64,000 nt of DNA from Natronococcus sp. A-GB7 (GTDB lineage Archaea > Halobacteriota > Halobacteria > Halobacteriales > Natrialbaceae). The stretch spans positions 62,001 to 126,000 of the forward strand of contig NZ_JARUKV010000009.1 in NCBI RefSeq assembly GCF_029688865.1. The letters run 5' to 3'. How positions within the stretch are numbered: position 1 is the first letter of the stretch; the number at the start of each line of letters is the position of its first letter. Position numbers and translations under genes: made by a program. This document shows, in pieces, positions 33,787 through 40,690 of this stretch. The notes under the pieces were generated by a model, which worked only from the letters and a program-made list of their open reading frames with translations, had not been told where the DNA came from and did no database searches.

Positions 33787-34890
33787 ATGGCGTACTCGAT
33801 CGGTTCGGAGACTAGCCGAGATCTCGAGCTCTCGACGTCCGAACTGACGGGTGCGCTAGGAGATTCGGTTACGGTCCTCCCGCTCGTCGTGGCGCTGGCC
33901 GCGACGACGTCGGTCTCGTTGCCCCACGTCCTCGTCGGCTTCGGTGTTTTCCAGATCGTCTGGGGGCTGTACTACGGGATGCCCCTCTCGGTCGAGCCGA
34001 TGAAGGCCCTGATCGGGCTGGCGATCGTCGGCTCCCTCTCGTATCCCGAACTCGCCGCAGCCGGGCTGCTCGCCGGCGTCGTGTTGCTCGTCGTCGGTCG
34101 GCTCGGACTCGTCGGCCACCTCCAGCGGGTCGTCGGCGAACCCGTCATCCGGGGCGTGCAGTTCGCGGTCGCCCTGCTGTTGCTCGAGTCCGCGGTGGGA
34201 CTTTCCCTCGAGAGCCTCCCGGTCGCGGCGGCCGGACTCGCGGTCGTCGCCGTCCTCGCCGTCGTCGGCTACCGACAGAGCAGCGTCCTCGTCGTGTTGT
34301 TGCTCGGCGCTGTCGCAGCCGTCGCGACCGCGGGCGTCCCGACGCCTCGGATGCCCGAACTCGCCGTCTTCCCCGCCGGCGAGCCGTCGTTCACGGCGGG
34401 GGCGCTCGAGGCCACCGTCGCCCAGCTGGGGATGACGGTTGGCAACGCGGCGATCGCGACGGCGCTGCTCTGTGGCGACCTCTACGATCGGGACGTCCGT
34501 GCCGACGACCTCTCTCAGAGCATGGGCGTCACCTGCCTCGCGGCGGTTCCGATCGGCGGCGTCCCGATGTGCCACGGCAGCGGCGGCCTCGCGGGCAAGT
34601 ACGCCTTCGGCGCCCGAACCGGCGGCGCGAACGTCCTGCTCGGCATCGGCTACCTCGCGCTCGCGCTGGTCGCCGCCGGCGCCCTGTTGGCGGCCTTCCC
34701 GCTCGCCCTGCTCGGCGTGCTGTTGGTCGTCGTCGCCCTCGAGCTCGGTCGCGCGGCGTTCGCCCCCGTCGACGACGGACGCGCGCTCGCGTTGGTCGTC
34801 GCCGTCGGGGTCGTCGGCCTCGCGGTCAACGTCGGGGTCGCGTTCGTGCTCGGCACCGTCGTCTTCTGGCTGCTCTCGAAGCGGACGTGA
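33787..34890 (+). CDS. Putative molybdate/sulfate transporter (MOT1-like)
   Basis: A 367-residue polytopic protein, about ten helices, of the putative sulfate/molybdate transporter family related to plant and algal MOT1. Hallmarks are TGALGDSVTVLPLVVALA near residues 22-39, YYGMPLSVEPMKALIGLA near 65-82, and the signature GGVPMCHGSGGLAGKYAFGA near 258-277. It would bring molybdate (or sulfate) across the membrane. The short palindrome just upstream of its ATG may be a control site. Other Mo-related genes nearby are ubaA and a MOSC protein, but neither is linked in an operon. Confidence 0.88.
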   Translation: MAYSIGSETSRDLELSTSELTGALGDSVTVLPLVVALAATTSVSLPHVLVGFGVFQIVWGLYYGMPLSVEPMKALIGLAIVGSLSYPELAAAGLLAGVVLLVVGRLGLVGHLQRVVGEPVIRGVQFAVALLLLESAVGLSLESLPVAAAGLAVVAVLAVVGYRQSSVLVVLLLGAVAAVATAGVPTPRMPELAVFPAGEPSFTAGALEATVAQLGMTVGNAAIATALLCGDLYDRDVRADDLSQSMGVTCLAAVPIGGVPMCHGSGGLAGKYAFGARTGGANVLLGIGYLALALVAAGALLAAFPLALLGVLLVVVALELGRAAFAPVDDGRALALVVAVGVVGLAVNVGVAFVLGTVVFWLLSKRT

Positions 34891-34961
34891 GCCGCCTCGA
34901 GACGGTGTCGGGTCGACGCAGGCGAACGAGCTTTTTGTCCCCGGCCTCGAACCGTCTACCG

Positions 34962-35069
34962 ATGACTGACAGCTGGGAGGCGCTGTTCGACCGCGCGAGC
35001 GATCACGGGATCGCACTCGAGGACGTCCGAGCAACGTACGAGGCGAGGACCGAGGAAGACGATGAGTGA
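34962..35069 (+). CDS. 35-residue small protein overlapping the PIN-like gene
   Basis: A short frame encoding MTDSWEALFDRASDHGIAL followed by an acidic tail; the stop overlaps the next start by eight bases. The pattern (Trp, Leu-Phe-Asp-Arg-Ala, then a helix) looks structured and haloarchaeal in codon use. Very small proteins just upstream of PIN-domain genes are classic antitoxin positions, although known VapB proteins are longer. It could alternatively be an adapter or simply a coupled leader. It follows the transporter gene by about 70 bases. Confidence 0.5.
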   Translation: MTDSWEALFDRASDHGIALEDVRATYEARTEEDDE

Positions 35070-35544
35070 GCGTCGCGACGAGCCCGACCCCACTCGAGTC
35101 GTCGCCGACCCGGCGGTGCTCGCGGCCGACCTGCTCGTCGGCGGCGAGGCCCGTGAGGCGCTCGATCACGTCCGTCGTCACTCCTGGCTCGAGCTGGTCG
35201 CGAGCGACGAGCTGCTCGCCGAGACCGAGCGCCTCGTAACGTCGTTGGCCGACGCGGAGCTCGCGGCCGACCACCGCGAGCGCCTCGAGGCCGACCGCGT
35301 CGCGGTCGACCAGCCCGAGGACGACCACCCCGCGCTCGCCTCGGCCTACCAGGGGCGGGCGGCGCACCTCCTTTCGTACGACGACCGGCTGAACTCCGTG
35401 AAGGCGGGGCTCTCGCTCCAGTCGCGCGTCTCGGTCAGCGTCCGCCCGCCCGACGCGTTCGCCCGGCTGTTCGATCCCGAGAGCTTCTACGAGGCGACCG
35501 TCGGCGGAGAGTATCCGGGGCCGGACGCCGATCCTCGAGCGTAG
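35062..35544 (+). CDS. PIN-like domain protein
   Basis: A 160-residue acidic protein with the spacing of PIN nucleases: an early Asp in VVADPAVLAADLLVGG, a central Glu in LLAETERLVTSLADAELA, and late Asps in AAHLLSYDDRLNSVKAG. PIN domains cut RNA with divalent metal and form VapC toxins or ribosome-processing nucleases. The N-terminal aspartate context and later DDRL are good, but conservation of all four acidic residues needs a structural alignment. It overlaps the tiny upstream ORF, suggesting a coupled pair. No VapB-like gene of usual length is near. Confidence 0.6.
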   Translation: MSERRDEPDPTRVVADPAVLAADLLVGGEAREALDHVRRHSWLELVASDELLAETERLVTSLADAELAADHRERLEADRVAVDQPEDDHPALASAYQGRAAHLLSYDDRLNSVKAGLSLQSRVSVSVRPPDAFARLFDPESFYEATVGGEYPGPDADPRA

Positions 35545-35680
35545 ATATGTACTAGCTCCGAACGCCCGATTCGTTACGTGGGCGAGCGAACCTGCCATTG
35601 ATACTTTTGTCAGCTAGCAGTTGTATCGGCAGAGCCGCGCTGAATACGCAGCGCGTTTCGGTCGCGACACTCACAGACCC

Positions 35681-35689
35681 GATATAAAC
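35681..35689 (+). promoter_or_regulatory. TATA-like box of the small-protein island
   Basis: The run gatataaac stands out in local AT-rich DNA. Its centre is about 31 bases before ATG 35716, which favours that start over ATG 35743. A second AT-rich patch follows at 35692-35704. Confidence 0.55.
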
Positions 35690-35715
35690 AGATTATTCGA
35701 TTAAGAGAGAGACCG

Positions 35716-35889
35716 ATGCGGATACGGCCGGTACACGTTAGTATGGGACGAAGATACCGTGCCGATGACCGGGGCAGCGACACCGACCCAAAATTCTACC
35801 TCCCTGCCGGGAACACACCACCGTTCTACGCCAGTCACTTCGAGCGTCTCTGGGCGTCGCTATTCGACCGATACGTTGAATCACCGTAA
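35716..35889 (+). CDS. Small protein A of a two-gene island, aromatic-rich
   Basis: A 57-residue frame (48 residues if ATG 35743 is used). After a basic head it contains the run PKFYLPAGNTPPFYASHFE followed by RLWASLFDRYVESP, very rich in Phe, Tyr and Trp with two proline turns. The stop TAA shares its last base with the ATG of the next small gene (TAATG), so the two are coupled. Third-position GC is lower than in neighbours and ATA isoleucine occurs, which is rare here. There is no known family. An alternative reading is chance ORFs in AT-richer DNA. Confidence 0.5.
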   Translation: MRIRPVHVSMGRRYRADDRGSDTDPKFYLPAGNTPPFYASHFERLWASLFDRYVESP

Positions 35890-36047
35890 TGGGTTTCCCA
35901 GAGATGCTGTCACAAGTTAGCGAACTGCTCGAAGGAGAGAACATGACTGGAAAACAGGCGGTGCTAATAGTTGCCGTTTGGATGGGGGCCACCGCGATCT
36001 TCGGAATCGTTTCCTATATTATAGTGTTCGTGATCATGGGGTCTTGA
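35889..36047 (+). CDS. Small protein B, single-membrane-helix partner
   Basis: A 52-residue protein: an amphipathic acidic head, MGFPEMLSQVSELLEGENM, followed by a hydrophobic helix from about residue 24 to 51 (AVLIVAVWMGATAIFG, then VSYIIVFVIMGS). One membrane span with an N-terminal cytoplasmic or surface helix is the natural reading. Codon use is atypical for this genome (GTT, CTA, ATA, AAA, TCA), suggesting transfer or a fast-evolving gene. It starts in the stop of small protein A. Function is unknown; a tiny membrane-acting peptide pair is the main speculation. Confidence 0.5.
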   Translation: MGFPEMLSQVSELLEGENMTGKQAVLIVAVWMGATAIFGIVSYIIVFVIMGS

Positions 36048-36268
36048 CTATCTCATCCCTGCCAGCACCCAGTTCTTCGGAAACGACCCACCGCTCGAGG
36101 CTCTCGAACCCGACGATTCGCGACTGCTTTCGTCCCGTCTCCGCGCCGGCGATGTCCCAGCCGTCTCGAGGCCGCTCTCCACCCGGTCGGATTCTCGCCG
36201 ATCCACTCGTTCGTCCCGTCGCGGACGAGTAGTCGACCGCTCGGCTGCAGGACGCGCGAACTCGTCAG
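36034..36268 (-). pseudogene. Remnant of a small gene, start lost and frameshifted
   Basis: Directly after the rdgB stop, the minus strand reads TSSRVLQPSGRLLVRDGT and NEWIGENPTG in one frame, starting from a CTG where an ATG would be expected. Protein-like sequence then continues in the next frame: DGWDIAGAETGRKQS, then RIVGFESLERWVVSEELG and a TGA at 36034. Together they look like one gene of about 75 codons broken by a frameshift. Its 3' end overlaps small protein B on the other strand. It could instead be a coincidence of high-GC frames. Confidence 0.35.
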
Positions 36269-36814
36269 CTACCGTCCGCCGTACCACTCCGCGAACGCCT
36301 CGAGCGCCCGCCCGCGGTGGGAGATGGCGTTTTTCTCCTCGGTGTCCATCTCGGCGAACGTCTTCCCGTTGTACTCGAAGATCGGATCGTAGCCGAACCC
36401 GTCCTCACCCCGAGGGGCGACGAGGGTGCCCGCGACCGTGCCCTCGAACGTCTCCGTGCGCTTCCCGTCGGCGTAGGCGAGCACCGTCCGGAACCGCGCC
36501 CGCGTGCTCTCCTCTTCGCTCGCGAGCCGCCAGACCCGTTCGATCCCGAGGGTGTCCTCGACGTAGGCCGAGTACGGCCCCGGGAACCCATCGAGCGCCT
36601 CGACGAACAGCCCCGTATCGTCGACCAGCACCGGCCCCTCGTTCCCGAGCTCGGCGTAGGCCTCCTCGGCCCCCCGGGTGACGATCTCCTCGAGCGAGTC
36701 GCTCTGGAGTTCGGCGTAGTCGTAGTCGACCTGCTCGACGGTGTCGATCCCCTCGAGGTAGTCGCGGGCCTCTGCGACCTTGCCCTCGTTGCTCGTGACG
36801 AATCGGACGGTCAT
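36269..36814 (-). CDS. rdgB: XTP/dITP diphosphatase (Ham1/RdgB family)
   Basis: A 181-residue enzyme that hydrolyses non-canonical purine nucleoside triphosphates (ITP, XTP, dITP) to monophosphates, keeping them out of DNA and RNA. Signatures are the N-terminal FVTSNEGKVAEA, VLVDDTGLFVEALDGFPGPY with the catalytic Asp pair near 68, GEDGFGYDPIF and the C-terminal SHRGRALEAF. ATG 36814 was chosen because MTVRFVTSNEGKV is the standard family start. It is divergent from the dehydrogenase gene. Confidence 0.95.
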   Translation of the reverse strand: MTVRFVTSNEGKVAEARDYLEGIDTVEQVDYDYAELQSDSLEEIVTRGAEEAYAELGNEGPVLVDDTGLFVEALDGFPGPYSAYVEDTLGIERVWRLASEEESTRARFRTVLAYADGKRTETFEGTVAGTLVAPRGEDGFGYDPIFEYNGKTFAEMDTEEKNAISHRGRALEAFAEWYGGR

Positions 36815-36937
36815 GTACGAAAAACCGTCCAGGGGCGCCAAAGCCTCGTCGGTCCCTCGCCGCGAAGCCGCCAGCGTTGGACACTCGGCCGAACGTCACT
36901 CGCAACACTTTCGTCGGTGTGCTGATTTACTCGGCGT

Positions 36938-38014
36938 GTGAGTAATACTGGCACCGTCCGGCTCGGGGTAGTCGGACTCGGATTCATGGGACAGACCCAC
37001 GCGACCAACGCCGAGACGCTCGGCCACGAGGTCGTCGCGGGCGCGGACCTCGTCGAGTCGACCCGCGAGGAGTTCGCGGAGACCTACGGCGCGACGAGCT
37101 ACGAGGGGTTCGAGGCGATGTACGACGCCGAGGAACTCGACGCGGTCGCGGTCTCGACGCCAAACGCCTTCCACGAGGAGGCGGTCGTCGCCGCCCTCGA
37201 GCGGGGGTACGACGTCCTCTGTGAGAAGCCGCTCGCGAACGACCTCGAGAGCGCCGAACGGATCGCCGACGCGGCGGCCGACGCCGACGGCTTCTGTATG
37301 GTCAACTTCCACAACCGCGTCTCGACGGCGACGGAGGTGTTCAAGGACCACCAGGCGGAGGGCTTCTTCGGCGAGATCACCCACGTCGACGCGAACTACG
37401 TCCGCCGACGGGGTATCCCCGGGGTCGGCTCGTGGTTCACCAACCGCGAGCTGTCGGGTGGCGGTGCCGTCGTCGACATCGGTGTTCACGCGATCGACTA
37501 CGCGCTGTACCTGATGGGCTACCCCGACGTCGAGGAGGTCTTCGCCGTTACGCGCACGGAGTTCGGCCACCGCGACGACTACGTCGATCCCGGCGACTGG
37601 TACGACGAGACCGACGAGGCGGTGTTCGACGTCGAGGACTCGGCGACGGCGATGATCCGCTGTGAAGACGATCGCACGATCTCGCTCGAGGTCACCTGGG
37701 CGGCCAACCAGGAGGAGACGAACGACTTCGTCGTCCGCGGCACCGAGGCGGGCGCAGCCCTCGAGCTCGGCGGCGAGGAGCTGACGCTGTACCAGGCGGG
37801 CACACAGGGGACCGACCACCTCGTCGACTCGACGCTGACGAGTGGCTCGCTCGACCGAACGGGGTGGGAGGGTAGCGACGAACGGTTCCTCGAGGCCGTC
37901 CAGACCGGCGAGCCGCCGGCGTTGAACACGGCCGAGCACGCCCTGACTGTCCAGCGCGTGATCGACGCGATCTACCGCTCCGGCGAGGAAGGGACGTCGG
38001 TGTCGGTCGAATAG
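36938..38014 (+). CDS. Gfo/Idh/MocA-family dehydrogenase
   Basis: A 358-residue NAD(P)-dependent oxidoreductase. The N-terminal Rossmann fold shows GVVGLGFMGQTHA. The family EKP motif is in DVLCEKPLANDLE with catalytic Lys near 99, and the C-domain has GGGAVVDIGVHAIDYALYL with the conserved His. It oxidises or reduces a sugar or cyclitol; the substrate is not visible. It starts at GTG, the only start that places the Rossmann motif normally, with a TATA-like atttac upstream. Confidence 0.93.
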   Translation: MSNTGTVRLGVVGLGFMGQTHATNAETLGHEVVAGADLVESTREEFAETYGATSYEGFEAMYDAEELDAVAVSTPNAFHEEAVVAALERGYDVLCEKPLANDLESAERIADAAADADGFCMVNFHNRVSTATEVFKDHQAEGFFGEITHVDANYVRRRGIPGVGSWFTNRELSGGGAVVDIGVHAIDYALYLMGYPDVEEVFAVTRTEFGHRDDYVDPGDWYDETDEAVFDVEDSATAMIRCEDDRTISLEVTWAANQEETNDFVVRGTEAGAALELGGEELTLYQAGTQGTDHLVDSTLTSGSLDRTGWEGSDERFLEAVQTGEPPALNTAEHALTVQRVIDAIYRSGEEGTSVSVE

Positions 38015-38035
38015 AGCTGTTCGCGTCGGCTGCGA

Positions 38036-39064
38036 TCAGCGCTGGGAGTCCCGCAGGATCAGCGGGCCGATCGCCAGCGTCCGTTTCGCGGCCGTCGCGA
38101 TCCGCATGATGTACGAGGTCAGCAGGAAGAACGGCACGAGCGTAATGGTAAACGTTATGCCGACGAGCCAGAGCAGCGTCTCGACGCCGAGGATCCGGCC
38201 CGTAACCGTCGCCGTGTCGACGAACGCCAGCATCATTCCCGAGACCAGCAGCGCCGGGATCGCGACGTAGAGGATGTACCGCGAGAGGTTGATCAGTTCC
38301 CACTGGAAGTACAGCGTCTTGACGTGCTCTCGAGCGGGCCCGAACATCGCGAAGGAGGTCCGGAGATCCTCGAGGGCGTCGCGTTGCTCCTCGTCGATGT
38401 CGTCCTCGTGGTCGGCGAGCAGGCGTTCGATCTGGAAGATGTTCCAGGAGTAGTTGTAGTCCATCGACGCGTAGACGACGTCGAAGGTGCCGAACTTGGC
38501 GCCGTCAAGCTTCTCGCGGACGGTTTCTGCGTTTCCCGTGATGCTGTCGACGAACTCGTCGACCTCGTCTCTGAGCTGATCGTTGTCGGTCGACTCCATG
38601 ACCTCGTCGAGCGTCTCGGCGCGCTCCTGGGTCGCATCGATGATCTCGCGAAGGAACGCCGACGGATCCGCCGGCGCCGGTTTGCCGGTGAGCTCCTTGA
38701 TATAGCTTCGGAAGTCCATCGTCTCGCTCATTCGCGTCCGCTGCTCGCCGAGCGGGCCGTTCTCCTGGGAGATGATCAGCTGGCTGATTGTGACGACGAG
38801 GGTGACGCCGGTGATCAGCGCGCCGATCATCTGCGTGTATAGTGATTCGATGACGCCTCGTTCCTGAAGCAGGTCCGAGAGCGTCGGATCGACGAAGCTC
38901 CCGAGCATGAACAGTCCGAAGAACGTCACCGAGAGCACGACCGTGACGAACTGCCGGTTCGCACCGATGAGCAACCAGAGCTTGAGCTTGCTCTCGTCGG
39001 CCCGCTCGCGCATCGTGTCGCCGGTGCTGACCTGGACCTCGTCGGCGTTCTCGCTGTCACTCAT
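38036..39064 (-). CDS. Membrane protein of unknown function
   Basis: A 342-residue protein. It has a charged head, then two membrane helices (about 35-60 and 85-105), a long soluble Glu/Asp-rich helical region (110-250) and three further hydrophobic helices near the C-terminus, ending LAIGPLILRDSQR. The soluble middle may form a coiled coil (EIIDATQERAETLDEVMES). The fold resembles stress- or channel-like proteins, but no family is assigned. Its start overlaps the stop of the DUF4177 gene by eight bases, so the two are likely coupled. Confidence 0.75.
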   Translation of the reverse strand: MSDSENADEVQVSTGDTMRERADESKLKLWLLIGANRQFVTVVLSVTFFGLFMLGSFVDPTLSDLLQERGVIESLYTQMIGALITGVTLVVTISQLIISQENGPLGEQRTRMSETMDFRSYIKELTGKPAPADPSAFLREIIDATQERAETLDEVMESTDNDQLRDEVDEFVDSITGNAETVREKLDGAKFGTFDVVYASMDYNYSWNIFQIERLLADHEDDIDEEQRDALEDLRTSFAMFGPAREHVKTLYFQWELINLSRYILYVAIPALLVSGMMLAFVDTATVTGRILGVETLLWLVGITFTITLVPFFLLTSYIMRIATAAKRTLAIGPLILRDSQR

Positions 39065-39263
39065 CGCCGCCACCGTTCGCGGGCCGTTTGAACACGAGGT
39101 ACTTCGTGCCGCCGCCGGTGTACTCGATCGTACTGACGAGCTCCCAGCCGTCCTGACCGAGTTCGTTCAACAGCTCCTTCGGATCGCTCGCTTCCTCCAT
39201 CGTCGCCGCGCGGGGTGGACGCACCGTCTCGTACTCCCAGACGGTTCTCCTGTCCGATGCCAT
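39057..39263 (-). CDS. DUF4177-type small protein
   Basis: A 68-residue protein with the DUF4177 pattern: WEYETVRPPRAATMEEASD, then LLNELGQDGWELVSTIEYTG and a closing strand KYLVFKRPAN. The family forms small alpha/beta units of unknown role, common in bacteria. Its gene overlaps the membrane protein gene downstream, suggesting functional pairing. Confidence 0.85.
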   Translation of the reverse strand: MASDRRTVWEYETVRPPRAATMEEASDPKELLNELGQDGWELVSTIEYTGGGTKYLVFKRPANGGGDE

Positions 39264-39366
39264 ACTCGTATATCGGCGATCCGTCGAAAAAGGGTTCGCG
39301 TTGCTACCACGTGGTCACGGCGGACGAAACCGACTGCAGACGGACCGGTGATCCGCGCGGCGAGAA

Positions 39367-39645
39367 TCAGTCGTCGTCGACGATGACTTCGACGGGTTCG
39401 TCCTCGGTTCCCTCGGTTCCCTCCGTGGCGCCCTGCTGTTCCTGCCAGAGGAGCGCGCCGGCGATCACGACGACGATCCACGAGCGCCAGTTCGCGAGGT
39501 TCAGCGTGTAGCCGACGCCGAACGGCTTCTCGACGAGCATTCCCTCGCCGGGCTGCCAGTACGAGGAGAGCATCCGACCCATGCTCGGCCGATCGAAGTT
39601 GTACGGTACGCCGAAAACCTCTCCGGAGCTTGGCTTGTCTGCCAT
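39367..39645 (-). CDS. DUF5808-like small membrane protein
   Basis: A 92-residue protein. The conserved core FGVPYNFDRPSMGRMLSSYW, then KPFGVGYTLNLANW, matches the DUF5808 pattern (Gly-x-Pro-Tyr-Asn/Asp-Phe-x-Arg-Pro, and a Phe-Gly-x-Gly-Tyr/Trp-x-Leu/Ile-Asn segment). It is followed by a single membrane helix, SWIVVVIAGALLW, and an acidic tail rich in Glu-Gly-Thr repeats. Function is unknown. ATG 39645 was chosen over a start seven residues upstream. Confidence 0.75.
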   Translation of the reverse strand: MADKPSSGEVFGVPYNFDRPSMGRMLSSYWQPGEGMLVEKPFGVGYTLNLANWRSWIVVVIAGALLWQEQQGATEGTEGTEDEPVEVIVDDD

Positions 39646-39735
39646 GCGCGACCGAACGTCGCCCACGATTAAGAGTATTGTGTGCGCAGCCTGCGACGAA
39701 ACCGAACGCCGGCGCGGTCCTCGAGCGATCGGCGT

Positions 39736-40383
39736 CTACGCTGGTGGCTCCGAGTTCCCCGCAGAACCGTCGTCGACCGCGACCTCGAGCCCGATGCGAA
39801 GCCCCCGTTCCATCGCCTCGAGGCTCATACTCGGTTCGGCCTCGTCGCGGGCCGCCGCTTGTTCGTGAGAGAAGGGGACGTGAACGAACCCGGTGCGAAA
39901 GTCGCGATCGGTCGTCTCGACGAGGTGACGCGTGGCGTACAGCACGTCGTTACAGCAGTGCGTGCCGGCGTCGGTCGAGAGCCGCGTCGGGACGCCCGCG
40001 TCGCACATCGTCTCCTTCATTTCCCGGCAGGGTAGCGTCGCGAAGTAGGCGTCGGACCCGTCTTCGACGACCCGTTCGTCGACGACCTCGCGGTCCTCGT
40101 TGTCCGTCACGCCGCGGGTGTCCCGCAGGTTGATCCCGACGCGCTCGAGCGAGAGCGTCGGCCGTCCCCCGGCCAGCCCGAGCGCGCAGACGACGTCGGG
40201 GTTGTGTGCGTCGACGGCGTCCTCGAGCCGTGAGGACGCGCGGTCGAAGACGACGGGGAGTTCGACCCCCGCGACACTCGCCCCGCCGATCTCGGTCCCG
40301 TCGAGCCGGTTCGCGAGCCGGCGTGCGGGATTGGTCTCGAACTCGCCGAACGGTTCGTAGCCGGTGAGGAGGACGTCGCTCAT
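39736..40383 (-). CDS. pcp: Pyroglutamyl-peptidase I
   Basis: A 215-residue cysteine peptidase that removes N-terminal pyroglutamate from peptides and proteins. The catalytic triad is visible: Glu80 in SLERVGIN, Cys143 in GTHCCNDVLY and His168 in GFVHVPFSH. The start MSDVLLTGYEPFGEFETNP is typical. It is cytoplasmic. Divergent from the DUF2892 gene; about 80 bases separate the starts. Confidence 0.95.
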   Translation of the reverse strand: MSDVLLTGYEPFGEFETNPARRLANRLDGTEIGGASVAGVELPVVFDRASSRLEDAVDAHNPDVVCALGLAGGRPTLSLERVGINLRDTRGVTDNEDREVVDERVVEDGSDAYFATLPCREMKETMCDAGVPTRLSTDAGTHCCNDVLYATRHLVETTDRDFRTGFVHVPFSHEQAAARDEAEPSMSLEAMERGLRIGLEVAVDDGSAGNSEPPA

Positions 40384-40463
40384 CGGTCGGTCCTCGAGCG
40401 CTCACCCCAAGAGACTCCCGGTTCGACGGTATACCTAACTGCGATCCCGTCGATCGATCCCGT

Positions 40464-40685
40464 ATGGAACGGAACGTCGGTGGACTCGATCGCATCGCTC
40501 GAGGCGTGCTCGGAATCTGGCTGGTCGTGGTCGCCACAGCGGCCTACCGGAACGAGAGGCACGAGCTCGCGGCGATCGCGGGGATCGCCGGACTCGGGCT
40601 GCTCCAGAACGCGGTGACGTGTTTCTGCGGCGGCAACTATCTGTTCGGGATCGATACGACGACCGACTCGGGTGGGGACGAGTAG
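40464..40685 (+). CDS. DUF2892-type small membrane protein
   Basis: A 73-residue protein with the DUF2892 start MERNVGGLDRIARGVLG and two hydrophobic segments, the second ending NAVTCFCGGNYLFGI with two cysteines. In bacteria the domain occurs alone or fused to rhodanese (YgaP). Here it is a free-standing small membrane protein. Its 3' end converges within six bases of the Kae1-Bud32 gene stop. Confidence 0.85.
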   Translation: MERNVGGLDRIARGVLGIWLVVVATAAYRNERHELAAIAGIAGLGLLQNAVTCFCGGNYLFGIDTTTDSGGDE

Positions 40686-40690
40686 GAGCG

